A stretch of 64,000 bases of DNA from Omphalotus guepiniiformis (GCA_028554645.1 JAQOOI010000022.1:1922001-1986000), one strand, 5' to 3'; counted from the first letter of the stretch, positions 34,137-46,150 are shown. Notes: generated by a model from the sequence alone, not told the origin. Numbers and translations: made by a program.

Positions 34137-35922
34137 TCATTGGCTCACCCCAAGCACTCTCCTCGAGTAATCTTCATGATCGCCTATGACGCTTTTCCCA
34201 TCGGCGTCTTCCTGTCCCTGCTTCTGCCTCAACCCGGGATCCAGCCGTTCGTCACCTGTGCTTTCAGAAGAATAAACAGAAGACGCATCGTCGGCCCTGG
34301 GCTTTGCGTTGCCTTGCGGAGGTGCACCTGGGCGTTCAGAAATCCGTCGTGGGTTGCGGGGAGGAGGTGTCGGGGGCTTCGAAGTGCTTCCTGTTCCCGA
34401 CGTGGTTGCTGGTGCTACAGGGAATGTAGGAAATGTCGGCGAGGGCGTGCCCGCGGACGGCTGGTTTTGCTGTTGTGAATAATACGACGCTAGAAGAGGT
34501 TCGTAGCTTGCAGCGGAGTGCGAAGCCGAGTGGCTGATTATATGTCCTTCGCTGTTTTGGGAGAGATGATGCGAGTGGCCGGGTGTAGAAGGCGGGCTGC
34601 CTGTGCGTGCTGGCATGTAGCCGCCCGCAAGTCCACCGGGACCCATCGGCACGGCATGCCCAAATTCGGTGTAGGGATTGAAAGTGTCGGGGTTGTTGGA
34701 GGGACCTGCAGAGGATGGCCCTTCCACCGGATCGAAAAAGTAGGACGAATTTCGATGAGAAGAAGAGAGGGTTGATCTTTGCTGCATCATCTCGTGCATG
34801 GCACTAGCACTGCGGGCAGGACTAGGAGCGTCGTCATCGTCGAGAGGGGTGCGATGGAAACCGGCAGCGGCAAGTGTGGCAGAAACGGCAGTGTCATGTT
34901 CGATGCGGGCAGTGCGACGGCGACGGCGTACGTAGAAGAATATAAAGAGAAGAATAGACGCGGCAGCAAGGCCGACAAGAACAAAGACACCGGCGACGGC
35001 ACCCGTGTTTTGAAAAAATCTAATAGCAAGCCATGAGTTTCAAGGGCAGAAGTTGCCGGGTGAGAAGAGATAAGGTACTCACGAGCTGCTGCGCGAACCG
35101 GCACTGTTGTTTGGATTCAAAGTAGGGTTTACGCCCACTTGGGTGACGGTTATGAGAATCGTGCCGCTAGAGGAAGTGAATGTAGAGGTAATCTGAGAAG
35201 GAGTGGAGGTGAAGGTGCTTCCAGAAGAATCTGTAGATGTAATGATAATAGTAGTTTGAAAGGTAGTTCTGTATATGAGATAAGAATTTGTCAGATAAAG
35301 GACTACAAGGACAAACTTACGTTCGCAGCTCAGAAGGGCCAGGGCTTGGAGAGGATTGAATAGTTGTGGAGGTGGATGTGTCACTTGTAAGAGGGGGAGA
35401 GGAAGAAGAGGTGGAGGTTGGGGTGGTGGAAGTGCTTGTTGGTGATGAAGAAGTGGAAGTGGAAGTTGAAGAAGTAGAAGTTGAAGAAGTTGAAGTAGAA
35501 GTTGTAGTTGTAGTGGAGGAGGTGGTAGTGGAAGAGGTGGTGCTGGACGAGGTGCTAGTAGAGGTACTGGAACTAGTGCTGGTAGAAGAAGTTGTCGTGG
35601 AAGAAGAGGTGCTACTGCTTGTAGAAGTGGAAGAGGACGAGGTGGTTGTATCCGACGAGGAGACGGGGCTTTCAGAAGACTGAAGGGCAGAAGAATCAGA
35701 GGACGACATCGTGCTTGATGCCGTCGACTGGCTGGTGCTCGGTGCCGGTGTCGGTGTGGAAGCCACTGACTGCACCGTCGTCGGTGTCTGTGTCGTTGAT
35801 GCCGTTGACTGCGACGTCGTTGGTGTCTGCGTAGAGGTTGACGTTGTCGACTGCTCCGTTGTCGTCGTCGTCGTCGACTGGTCGGTGGTCGAATCCTGAC
35901 TGGTTGAACTTGGGGCTAGAAT
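34137..35922 (-). CDS. Ser/Thr-rich single-pass membrane protein, paralogue A
   Basis: A type I membrane protein of the kind common in basidiomycetes and reminiscent of yeast cell-wall sensors (MID2/WSC-like) in layout, though no WSC domain is seen. The ectodomain (35922 to about 35110) is almost pure Ser/Thr/Pro, expected to be heavily O-mannosylated. It is followed by LITVTQVGVNPTLNPNNSAG. The membrane segment is FFQNTGAVAGVFVLVGLAAA..LLFIFFYV, with stop-transfer RRRRR after it. The cytoplasmic tail is disordered and Pro/Ser-rich (PPTPPPRNPRRISERPG) and ends SRRVLGVSQ-stop. The first exon with the signal peptide is not resolved: the exon starting ILAPSSTSQ needs an upstream partner I could not place. 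A related protein lies at 40.2-42.5 kb. Confidence 0.75.
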
Positions 35923-36132
35923 CTAGAAATGTTGTAAGAAACGAAGGACAATTATGACCGAAATACTCACGAAAAAGCAAAAGAAAGAATAAATTGATGA
36001 AACAGATTGAATGAAGAGATTGAAAGGAAATAAAACGAACCTGACTGGCGAGGAAATAAGAGTGGAACGTCGCCCATTTCAGTTGCTCATCGTCGTAATA
36101 ACCAGGAATTCAATTTCGACACAGCCACTAGC

Positions 36133-37282
36133 ATGCAGAAACTCAGTGACTCTTCGCAGTCTCCACCACCATTTACTCCTTATAATCCTCAGCAGTTCGC
36201 CGTCGCTGGCGATATCGTCTCTCATGATCCTCATCTCAACGAGGACGGCGAGGCTCTCTATCGCTTCCTTCTCGACAAGTCACAAATTCCACCTGTCTTC
36301 CACCTGCACCTCATCGGCACCCATACCGAGCATCGCACTCGTTTCGTACCATCAACCGACTCGGAAGGAAACCCTTCTACAATTCAAGAAAGCTATACAG
36401 AAACAGTTACCGATTTTGATTTTGCCATAGATCTTTCTCCTTACATTCGCAGTCCTGTCGTCCAGTACACCGTTCCAGATGACCAGCCTGCTTATCGCGG
36501 TCGCATGTACAAGGAGATCGATGAGCATAATCCTTTCTCGGGTCGGTCAATAAGAAGAGTGGCCACTAGAGAAGAACGCAAAGCCCACCGCCGTCTAGCT
36601 CAAGCTGCCTCTGACAACGGTCGTCCTGTCTGGGCCCTCAGCGAGCCACTGGTTCCCAGTCTTCAATCCCGCAAATCTCTTCGTCAGTGGGCAGACGAAT
36701 ATTGCGCATCAGATGTGTTTTTGAAAGAGTTTCAGTATGTCAAGGTCGGTACTCTCATGTTCTAACATTACTTGGTGTCTCATTTCTCCCTCTCAGACTC
36801 TCTATGGCATACCGCGCGCCGAGATCCTCTCTGCCGTCCGTGACTTTATTCTTGGGCCTCATGTTCGCTATTATGGTACTCTCAACGTCTGTTTCGAATC
36901 TCATGCCGACAAGATCTACGTAAGACCAGATAACTCTCTCTCCCGTATCCTGTCCAACGGGTGTCTCAAATTTCTTCTCATCATATTCTGCATATATCCA
37001 TTTATCTGGCTTTGGAAACGATTGAGTGGGCATGGCGGTGGATTCTGGTCCATTGCTGGCGGTGCTTGGGAAATATCCAACACAGACGTCAGAGAAGGTA
37101 TCCTCATTGAACCTGAATCTACTTCTGGTTCATCTTCACTTCCACCTCCTGCCTATGACGAGTTTCCTTCCCCCTCTTCATCCCCTGCGTTCAATACCAA
37201 CGCCTTTCTTGCTCGCTGGCAACCGGTTATTCTTCGCGCTGTGAGGGAGAGATACCAGAGCAGCACTCCCATTCGAGAATAG
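36133..37282 (+). CDS. Uncharacterised fungal membrane-anchored protein
   Basis: I do not recognise this gene. One intron near 36745-36797 separates two long exons. Exon 1 begins MQKLSDSSQSPPPFTPYNPQ and contains GDIVSHDPHLNEDGEALYRF, DFDFAIDLSPYIRSP and KSLRQWADEYCASDVFLKEF. Exon 2 continues TLYGIPRAEILSAVRDFILG, a hydrophobic helix CLKFLLIIFCIYPFIWLWKR and a Pro/Ser-rich tail SLPPPAYDEFPSPSSSP, ending SSTPIRE-stop. About 365 residues with one strong membrane helix in the C-terminal third; PPAYD resembles a PPxY-type ubiquitin-ligase docking motif, which is inference. Uninterrupted codon structure over 1.1 kb supports a real gene. Confidence 0.75.
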
Positions 37283-37398
37283 GCATAATGTGTATCTATA
37301 CTGCTCCCTTGTGATCTGCGGACCTCACGGCCTCCCGCACTGTCATCTCTCCTTGTATTTAAAGGCACTGTTCATATGCTCCACCAATTTACAAATAT

Positions 37399-38526
37399 AT
37401 GACTGATCCCATCCACGACACTCCCATCCTAGGCATGAACACTCGTCCGCGCGTCTCTTCACCTATCGAGTATGGTGATCCCGAAAGCAACAACTTTTGG
37501 GTCGAGTATCCATCTGGTCTTGTCGACCTCTCCAGGTCTGCGCATCTCAAAGATCTCAACGGTGCCCAAGAATCCAGTCTAGTGGCTCCTGGGCAATTGG
37601 ATGTACCTGTAGACGGAGACCGGACTATCAGAATTGACACGAATAAGAGCGCTGTCGTAGTCATTGATATGCAAAAGTAAAGCAACGGAGGGATGATTGG
37701 TGTCGCCTCTAACTGAGTTCATCTCTAGCTTCTTCCTGCACCCAGACCTCCGTGCACACCCCAAAGGTCTGGCATGTGTCGATCCGCTCATGGAAGTTGT
37801 ACCCTATTTCAGAAGTAAAGACTCCAAGATTCTCTGGGTGTGCGTCTTTAGCTCTCATTACTCTCTCTCAGCTCACCTGAAAAACAACTTGACAGAAACT
37901 GGGGCCTCACCCCAACCGAACTCAAAACCATCCCTCCCTCTCTTGTCCGCGGGTTCATGAAACACAAGGACCGCGCACAGTCCCCCCGTGGTGGGTTCGG
38001 CTCTGTCCTCCCGGGCGACTTTGGCAAGCTCCTCATGCGTGGAGAGAAGAACAGCGATCTGTATGGCCCATTGCAAGAATTATATGAGCGTGGGAGGGAA
38101 AAAGGGACGGATTTCTGGATTCATAAAAATCGGTGAGCGGATGAGAGAGGAATTTATGGGTGGTGCTAACCTAACTTGGTGCGAATGATAGAATGAGTGG
38201 GATATGGGAACAGACTCACCTTGATAATTTTCTCAAAGAGAACGGGATAACGACCTTGTTTTTCGCCGGTGTGAATGCTGATCAGGTGAGTTTAGCCTTT
38301 CAACTTTTCTTCTGCGCGGCGGCGTACTCGATGTTGTGAATACTCTCACCTTTGTTCCCTAAAATTTTATTTGCTTGTGATATCAATTCTCATGGTTTGA
38401 CGTGCCCCCTAGTGTGTCCTCGGCACCTTCATCGACGCGTATTACCGTGGGTACGACTGCATCATGCTCAAAGACGCGACCGCTACCACTTCACCCGAGG
38501 GTGGGTTTGAGAACGTGATATACTAG
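37399..38526 (+). CDS. Isochorismatase-family cysteine hydrolase, probably truncated at its C-terminus
   Basis: An alpha/beta hydrolase-like amidohydrolase of the isochorismatase/nicotinamidase superfamily. After an N-terminal extension (MTDPIHDTPILGMNTRPRVS, FWVEYPSGLVDLSR) the core begins AVVVIDMQNFFLHPDLRAH, carrying the catalytic Asp. Later blocks are ILWVNWGLTPTEL, GTDFWIHKNRMSGIWEQTHL and FFAGVNADQCVLGTFIDAYY, with the nucleophilic Cys. It then stops at GGFENVIY, where relatives usually continue for some 15-40 residues through a YGFV-like block. The stop is followed at once by AT-rich Helitron-derived DNA, so the 3' end was probably lost to that insertion. Catalytic residues are present, so activity is possible. 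Substrate unknown. Confidence 0.82.
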
Positions 38527-38539
38527 GGTTTGCATTACG

Positions 38540-39845
38540 AGCTAGGCTCCTACTGCATATGGTTGAGCGTATTTTATGATAAAATTCACTGTTTTTGCAT
38601 GTACCCAGTTAGTATGCAAAAATACTTAAAGACATTAATTATCATAAAAATTTAATTCACTACTGAAGTCAAAGTCAACTCCATAATCATCAAGTACCAA
38701 CTTTAATTCCTCTCTTTAAATCTAAACATCATCCTGTCTCATAAGAGGTTTCTTAACTTTTTGCAAATGAGCTAGAAATGAGTCATGGAAGGCAATTCTT
38801 TTCAATGTCTTCGCTCATGGCCACAAAGGATAATTCAACTAAAGCAAATTCCTCCTCACCAAGAAAGATAGTTGCCTTGTCTAAGGTCAAACCTTGATTC
38901 TTGTGAATTGTTATAGCCCAAGCCAGTGTTAGCTCTAATAGCTGTGTTATGTTCAATTCAGTGTCACCCTCTAGTATTCCATTTAACTGTTAAGCAATGG
39001 GAATCAAAGGAAGATTAACTTCTTCCAGGCCTAGATTGGAGGACCTATACCAAATCTCAGCACAATGCTTGTTGTGAAGTAATGTTGCCATCTAGTATCC
39101 TTCACAATCTACAGCTATACTACAGAAGATAGATGCTCATGCAGAGCATTTGCAGAAGAGTTATACCAATCTTTCCTGACAAAGTCTCTTACACCATTCA
39201 CCAGCTTATTCAAGCATTAGGGCTTTAACTTAGAGCTACTAAATATCGTAATAAGTCCACAGATTCCTTGAAATCATGATTCTATCATCATCAGCCAAAA
39301 GGATCTTTTGTCAAATTTGAAATGTTCATCAGGAGAGAGATATTTCCTAAAGTGAGTTCTGCATTGCTGATAACCAGCAGAGGTAGGTTCATGATCCCTC
39401 AGACAAAGGAGCACATCTCTAAACAGCTTATGCTCTGGATTACCTCTAGATTGACAAAAGATTTGAGTCAGAGTAATACTAGATTTGGTGAAAGAATGAT
39501 ATGTCTGAAAATTTCCAACTTTTGAAAGTGATAGATGACTGTTTGGCTTCTGATGAGTAATGGAGTAGAGAGGAGACACTTCAACTGATGAGAGCTGAGC
39601 AACTTATTCTCCAAAAAGCAGAGTGAGAATATCACCTACAACTTCATCATGATTTTTTTTAGGATTTTGTCTGAGTTTTTTGAAACAATAATAAGCTGTA
39701 TTGATACTATTGAATGGAAGGAACCTCTTCCCAGAACTCTCAGGGGAAAAGAGGAAAAGAAACTGATTTATTTCTACATTCTTAAATCTGCTTACAGCTG
39801 CGGCACATTGAAGCTCTGTATTTACTTGTGTTGTGTCGAAATGTA
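38540..39845 (-). mobile_element. Degenerate Helitron-derived insertion
   Basis: A 1.3-kb AT-rich island with very few CpG dinucleotides, unlike its neighbours. The minus strand encodes broken pieces of a Helitron Pif1-type helicase (see the pseudogene entry). The left end has a nested inverted repeat: TTTATGATAAAATT near 38573 pairs with AATTATCATAAA near 38637, and TTTTTGCAT (38592) pairs with ATGCAAAAA (38613). Terminal TC and CTRR ends could not be fixed. The GC-rich palindromic block at about 39846-39860 marks the return to normal composition. CpG loss fits old methylation or RIP-like decay. Confidence 0.68.
38790..39720 (-). pseudogene. Helitron Pif1-type helicase relic
   Basis: Minus-strand fragments match the C-terminal half of Helitron helicases in order. 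Around 39580 is a worn QLPPV-like block followed by SPLYSITHQ. Around 39400-39470 is QSRGNPEHKLFRDVLLCLRD, and DEHFKF follows. Around 38790-38930 is LTLAWAITIHKNQGLTLDKA, which is motif VI of Pif1 helicases (usual form AITIHKSQG), followed by IFLGEEEFA. Stop codons and frame breaks separate the pieces. The Rep/HUH nuclease and the Walker A part are not present. It is a dead fragment. Confidence 0.75.
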
Positions 39846-40195
39846 GCGCCGCGCGCGGTGGCTGTGCAACGGATTTTGGGTCACCCTCTACAATTGGGCT
39901 CGCTTACGCTCACCCAACAATGCTGGAAATGTGAGTTCCATGTCAATTACTAGTGAATTTCTCTGGGTTTTTAATCGACTCTGATAGAGTTATGGGTTTG
40001 TTACAAGTACTGAACTAGTGCTCCAGTCAAAATAGCACCGTATGAGGCAAAAGGTGAAGAAAATGGGTTGGCGTCATCATCATATCTCATATATTCTTGC
40101 TCCTGCAAAGAGGAGTTATGTAAAACTACATGGAGTGCAATATAAAAGTACAAATTTGCAGGCCCTACCGACTAACACGCCACTTCTCAAATAGT

Positions 40196-42454
40196 TCACT
40201 TCTCGGTACTATCATCACGGCTGCGAGGACGGATCTGGGATGAAAAATGAATTCGGGAACCAAAGAAACACAGCAAGTTCAACTCACGTCTAACAACGTC
40301 CTTCTTGTAAGAATATCTTCTACGCCTTTTGATGGTGAAGGAGGTTTATACAATGTCGCGTAGCTGTAGCCAGAGCCTACTCCAGTGTAATCACCAACAT
40401 CAAAGAACGGCCCTTGTCTCTCCAGTTCTATTGCTGCTGCTGCAGGCATACCCGTTATCGGGCTCGGCGGGTTCGAGGGTGTGTGCCCATGGGATGAGAT
40501 GGACGGAGGCGGAGTGAGAGGGTTGTACTCGATACTCATACTCGTCGTCTTCGAGGGCTGTCGCAGGACCGAGCGCGGTGGCCGCATCGGAGGAGCTGGA
40601 GCTGTCGATCCGCCCGTAACCGTCAGCTCTCTCTTGAGACCGTACCCGGTACCGGTTCCGATCGCGGTGAACGAGGTACTCGTACTCGCGGGGTTAGCCG
40701 TGCTGGCATTGCTAAAGTCTCCTTGCTGTCCAACTTGCTGAGGTGCAAGTACCGGATGATGCAAGTCCAAGTCTTCGTACACTGAGCCAGCGTCATCTCT
40801 CTGAGATGGAAGACTCGATGGGTAGATTGATGGACTCGACTGTACCAAGGAAGGGCGTGACAGGTGGAGTGGGCCGTTGGTAGTCACTGCTAATCCAATT
40901 TCTTGCTCTACCTCAGTGTTGTTGGTTCTGTATGTATTGCTGTTCCCAAACAACGTGCGATCATCCGACCGCTCGAATGTGTTGCCTGGGGAAGGACTTG
41001 CAGTCATAGGATTCACATTGTCATCGAACAACACATGAGCGGTACCAGGCGGTGTCATGTCATAGTGACTATGGTTGCTCACATTGACAGTACGCACGGT
41101 CGGAGCGTGTCGGGGGTCCTCGAAAGGGTTGTCAGGTTCAGGAAGCCTTCGCTGCATGTCGACGATCCAACGACGTCTTTGGTTATGCCTCCTGTGGCGT
41201 CTCCTACATATCATGAAGAGGCAAATGGCAAGAGCAGTCACAACGACTCCTACTACTGTGAAAACACCTGCTACAGCACCCTCATTTTGCAAGAAGCTAC
41301 GTAGCCCGGTATAAATTAAGTGCTTAGAAGTAATCCGGTAAAGGCTTATCAACGTACGAGTGATGGCTGAGGTTTTCACCGCTAACGACCCCAGTTGGAT
41401 TGGCGACAGTGTGGGTAATAGTCAACAATGACCCATCCGGAGCTTCCGAGGTGCTCAACACTGTGACCACCGCAGGGAATGAGATTGACGTATGACCGTT
41501 TACAGAGTTCGTCACAGTAACGCCACCCTCCGGGGTGGAGAACGTCGAATCAGGTTTGTCTGTGATTGTACTTGTGAATGTCGAGCGACTTGACGAATTT
41601 ACTACGACAATGACTATAATTGATTGTCAGATTCAGATATAGATCACCACATTCGATGGAAAGCGTGACGAACCCGAAGTGGACGTCCCTGATTGTTCGG
41701 AAGTCGGAGACGGATTTTCAGCGCTGTCTGTCGACCCGGAAGTAGCCTGGTTGGCAGCTTCTTGAGTACCTGAACTCTCAGAAGCAGACGTAGATGTTGC
41801 CTTGCTCGCATCCGATGTTGGAGAACTCGTTGAGGAGGAGGCGGCATTTTCGGAAGCATGAGTTGGCGAAGTTGGTGGCGAGCTGCTTGAAGAGTGCGAG
41901 CTGTTCGTGGGACTCGATGAAGGACTGGGTGTGGAGGAGGAGGAGGCCTGAGAGGTACTGGTGCTAGTCGCAGCTGACGCAGCATCAGTTTTCGCAGGTT
42001 CACTGCTGGAGCTCATTCTATGGCGTCTGATGAGCGATGGCTCTCCATGACACCGGAACACTCACGGAAGGGAACTGGGGGACGCTGATTGGGATGTAGG
42101 AGGTATTTGTGAAGTAGCCGTTGGAATTGAAGAGCTACCAACGTCGTTGGAAGCAGTTGATGAAGCCACGGCTACCTGCGCTACCGAAGTCTTGCTGGAT
42201 ATTTTTAGGCCCGTTGATGTTGCCGACGATGAAAGGTTGGTCTGAGGCGCAGATAACCCTCCACTGAAACTAGAAGTTGGAACTGGTATCACAGTTAGAA
42301 GATGCACAAACGGCGGCGAAGTTGACAATACCAGGGCTGGAAGACTATGATTGAGAATATCAGATAAGTCGTTACAAAGGGACTTGGACGAATACTCACC
42401 GAGTTCGTGCTCAACGAAATGAACGAGGATGAAAATAGAGATACTACAAATCAA
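40196..42454 (-). CDS. Ser/Thr-rich single-pass membrane protein, paralogue B
   Basis: A second type I protein with the same layout as paralogue A. The ectodomain is Ser/Thr/Ala-rich (for example TSTSTSQASSSSTPSPSSSP). A more ordered juxtamembrane segment follows: DSTFSTPEGGVTVTNSVNGH and FPAVVTVLSTSEAPDGSLLT. The membrane segment is FLQNEGAVAGVFTVVGVVVTALAICLFMI, with RRRHRRHNQRRR behind it. FLQNEGAVAGVF closely matches FFQNTGAVAGVF in paralogue A. The tail is long, Pro/Ser-rich, and ends YSYATLYKPPSPSKGVEDIL. After TLLD, either the reading frame stops at 40279 or a GTGAGT intron leads to IRPRSRDDSTEK-stop at 40196; I prefer the latter. The signal-peptide exon upstream of about 42454 is not resolved. 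Confidence 0.72.
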
Positions 42455-43329
42455 AAGGTCAGCGCAAAGTCCTGGGAAGAGTCAAGGGCTATCTATGATC
42501 TTTCTGTCCAGAACATGCCAACACCCTACCAAAGGCAGAAAAGGTGGGGGGTGCCTGTGCCTATTTAGACGCAAATGGCGTCGAGCAGCACTAGCTCGTA
42601 CTCCGAATAGTGACAGGTACTCACATGAACTTGAGACACTAGCATTCATCCTTCACCTCAGAGAGCCCGGAAACTGACCATGGTCCGACAGCTAGAAACG
42701 AGGGCTGGGGGGGCAGAGGATAATTCATTGTATTGACAGTCTGGTTATAGGCATACGTGTCAATAAATTCCATGTGAGCGGTGAAACTTCGAAGTATCTG
42801 GTAGCAAATGGATAAACCCACTTTTAGTCATTTGATAACACTCGTGGTTTCGCATCGAACAACGACCATGCCGTATCCGAAACATACTGGTATGGTCAGT
42901 GGTAAAACAGAGCAACTTCCGAGGGTTCCAGGTTAAGATTCCATGTGAACGCACGTACTGATATGATCAGATGCGCACATCGCATCCTTGCGTCACACAA
43001 TGTTCGGACCCAAAAAGGCTACTATCCAGTAGATCAATTGATACATATTATCCTGTAGATTCAAAACAACAATTATGCACGGTCTAAAGTCTGTAGACAT
43101 GAAGAGTAAAGGGTGTATATGAAAGGGTAGCTGGGAGAAACCATGAACATGAGAAACATCTAAACAGAGTGAATATACGCACAGAGTGGAGCGTGTGTAG
43201 CTGGTATAGCAAAGTAGCCGGGTATGAACTGAAAGTAAGAGGAATAGCCGAAAGATGTGTGTAAAATAAAGCTAGATAAAACGTGAGGTGGATTGCAGAA
43301 GAAAGGCGGAATGAAACGCACAGTGTATA
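42455..43329. other. Gap between paralogue B and RAB4
   Basis: About 875 bp. The left part (to about 42660) probably holds the unplaced first exon and promoter of the membrane protein, including a short ATG exon candidate near 42655. The rest appears non-coding, with TATATGA-rich patches near 43115 and 43150, and includes the RAB4 3' untranslated region. Confidence 0.4.
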
Positions 43330-44482
43330 TTACGAGTAGCAACATTTAGCACCAGGGACCCAATTCTTCAGCTTGAGTTTCACGGTCCCTCGTTTAGGTC
43401 TCCCACTCAGACTGCCGAAGCTCAACCGGCTGGAGCTGTTCACTCTTCGTAATGCTCTATCGCCATAGCTAACGCCGCTCCCTGCTTTCTCAGGGTCTAG
43501 CACTCCAGACTCTATCGACAATAAAATGGATCGGGCTGCTAACATGAACGGTGCTTCAACGTTATCGCCTGTTAACGAAGATGCCTCGAGGAAATGGACG
43601 GCTTAGAAAGGTAGTTGAGTATGGGTGTCATCGTGAAGTCGATAACGTGACTCACCATTTTCAGCAGCCCATCTGCTCGCCTCATCCCATTCTACTTCTC
43701 GTTCTTCCTCACGGTCCGACTTGTTTCCGACAAGCACTACTACCAGATTTGGGCTTGCTAAAGCACGAGCATCAGCAAGCCACCGAGTCAGATTCGCGAA
43801 TGAATTTCGGCTTTATTGGAAACCAAGATAAGCAAGCTCTAATGCGGAAAAATAGGTTGCACAACTGACTCGGATATGTCGTACACTAGTATTGCTCCGG
43901 CTGCTCCACGGTAGTAGCTGCGAGTGACAGATCTGTGTATTCTCTGGCTAAATATAAAACCCGAATGAGAAATTGAAAAGGTCGAACCGGAAGCGTTCCT
44001 GTCCTGCGGTATCCCATAACTGAAACGAATGCAACCGATTAACGAAGTGATGACTGTTGAGGAAAAGATGAACACACTTGGAGCTTAATCCGCTTCTCTC
44101 CGAGCTTGATTGTCCGGCTAGAAAACTCGACTCCGATAGTATGTTGTGAGTGATCCTTGACTGAACGAGGGCGTTAATCCGCGGCCAAAACACAGTCCAT
44201 GACAACAAACTGACAAGAATTGTGGGTGAAATGGTGCAGCAGACAAGACTTCCCGCTGCCTGCCTCGCCTGAACGAAGGGATTCCACGAGGCGTCAACGT
44301 TCAACACTTGCAGTGTCAGACTTGGGAGGAGAGACTCTGACCAATGATAATAAATTTCATGAGAAAATCTACAAACAGAACGAGAGGACTGTGAGCTGAA
44401 ATACAGAATCTCAAGCTCAGCAAAGCACACCGTAAGTTTCAAGCAACTCTGTAGCATCTGTCTCGTATTCATTGATAGGCAT
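43330..44482 (-). CDS. RAB4: Rab4-type small GTPase
   Basis: A Ras-superfamily GTPase of the Rab4/YptA group, which controls recycling endosomes. The product starts [18 protein letters not shown], then [22 protein letters not shown] with the P-loop GEAGSGKS. Further blocks are [31 protein letters not shown] (switch II), [33 protein letters not shown] (NKxD) and [12 protein letters not shown]. The hypervariable tail is basic and Ser-rich and ends [15 protein letters not shown], a CCxx prenylation signal. Six introns split it, including within the P-loop. Uninterrupted conservation of all G motifs indicates a working GTPase. DSD1 lies upstream on the same strand. Confidence 0.92.
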
Positions 44483-44619
44483 AGTGAAGGAAAGTGTGAA
44501 TGACGACCGACGGCGGGCGAGTTTACTGTAAGGGGTCGTTCAACCACGTGCTTGCTTTTATTACATAATTTAATTTTGGTACTTTCCATTAACTTGATTA
44601 AGTAATTAAAATCTTTATA

Positions 44620-46150
44620 TCACCAGCCTTTCCATGGCACCCAGACATCTACAATTTCTTTTCCTTCTTTTACACCGGAATCGACAATATAATACCAGGG
44701 ATATGCAGCAGCGATCAAGCAAGCATGTTGCCCGATTATTTCCACTGTATCCCCAATATTCAGTATGTCGTCGCCAACCGCGCTTGTTCTCGTCAACGTT
44801 CCGTGCTCTTGTGATATTCTACCCAGCTGCCATTCTGTGCCAATAACGTGTCCAAAACCTCCCGATGGACCGGTGTCCTTGCTGAACGCAATAGCACCAC
44901 CATCAACTAGCGCTTCATCTGTTCCATTTTGACCTCGTCCAGGATAATAAGAGGCCACAGTGACTCGCACACGCTGAGCAACATTTGACCGGTCAATCAG
45001 TTTGGTATGTTCTTGCTGCAAATCAAGCATGGGGTAGTTTCCTGAAGTTTCTTTTCTAAAAATGTCGAGAATAAGAAGAAGAATCAACTTACCTGCATGC
45101 AACTCCAAGTTTCCATGAAGTAGTGTCGATAATTTGGCTCTTGCCTCGGCGCTGGCAGCATGAGCAGTCGGAGTGGACCCCACCGAGAGAACAAATGGCT
45201 CTCTCGGTCGCTCCTTTTTCAAGGTGTCGGTTAAAATCGTTAGTGCCTTCTCAGCTGCCGTGTTCACAGAAATCACTTCTTCAGAGAGATACGATGTTGC
45301 GTGGTCGAGGGACGTTGACGAGTAAGAGTTTCCGGCATGCGCATAAAATCCATATACAGAAATCACGGAGGATGTGAAGAGAGCCGTCACGAGAGTCTCG
45401 AAAGCAGGAGATGTTGGAGAAACACCAGCACGCCTTGGTGTCTAATCAGATCGGAAAGAATTAACCAAAACATGACGGGCGTACTTTTGACCGCCGTCAA
45501 CCTTGACGAAAACCGACCACCTTCGTGGCTTCTCTCGCTGACGCTCAAACTCCTCTAAGAATTTGATCTGATCAGGATGGTCAATTAGGACTCGCACTAA
45601 TGCGCCGTCCTCAGCAATGACATCCCACAATTTGGACAGATCAGCGACTTTGTTAGGTGCAATGGGAAGACCGTAAAGGATCTTAATTTGAATCAGCCTC
45701 GCAAGACGGCAAAATGTGTAACATCAGACTGACGTCTTTAACGGTGCCATCTTTGGTTAATCCTCCCCGTACAACCTCCCAAGCTTCCATGAGAGTGGAT
45801 ACTACAACTGCATGCGTCTTGTCAGCGCTCGATGTGAGTTGCAGGCGTGCTCCTTCTACTGTCTAGTGGATAGTTGTATTGATAGTCATCGAATCTCATC
45901 AATGGATCGATCGTACCTTGTGCGTTTTGAGATGGGCTCGGAACGCAGTCCCCCATTCTCGGGCCTTGGAATGCATTCTTGCACAATTGGCGGCGAAGAC
46001 ACCCCGGTCTATAATCATGGCGGGGGTTCGAAGTCCTTTGAGAGATTTACCGACGAATTGTTCCTGTAAAGCAGACTTGGTAGGAAGTACCATCAACTCG
46101 TAGGGCGTAGTAGTTTGCAGCATTTTGGTAGAATGGACTGGGGAATTCAA
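44620..46150 (-). CDS. DSD1: D-serine dehydratase, PLP and zinc dependent (DSD1 type)
   Basis: This enzyme converts D-serine to pyruvate and ammonia through 2-aminoacrylate. It belongs to the alanine-racemase-fold (type III) PLP enzymes. The N-terminus gives MLQTTTPYELMVLPTKSALQ and LRTPAMIIDRGVFAANC, then FRAHLKTHKT, whose last Lys is the expected PLP lysine. Next are VLYGLPIAPNKVADL-like sequence, SVFVKVDGGQKRAGV, ISVYGFYAHAGNSY, LSVGSTPTA, DGGAIAFSKD and GQHACLIAAAYPWYYIVD. The HAC pair is the zinc site (HxC) typical of eukaryotic DSD1. It ends VDVWVPWKGW-stop. ATG 46150 is the first in frame; MLQTTTPYEL 27 nt downstream is also possible. RidA is the next gene upstream, same strand. Confidence 0.92.

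Noticed and set aside
35366..35683. Plus-strand open frame rich in Val and Glu
   Set aside because: It is the complement of the Ser/Thr-repeat coding region of the minus-strand membrane protein; low-complexity repeats keep several frames open.
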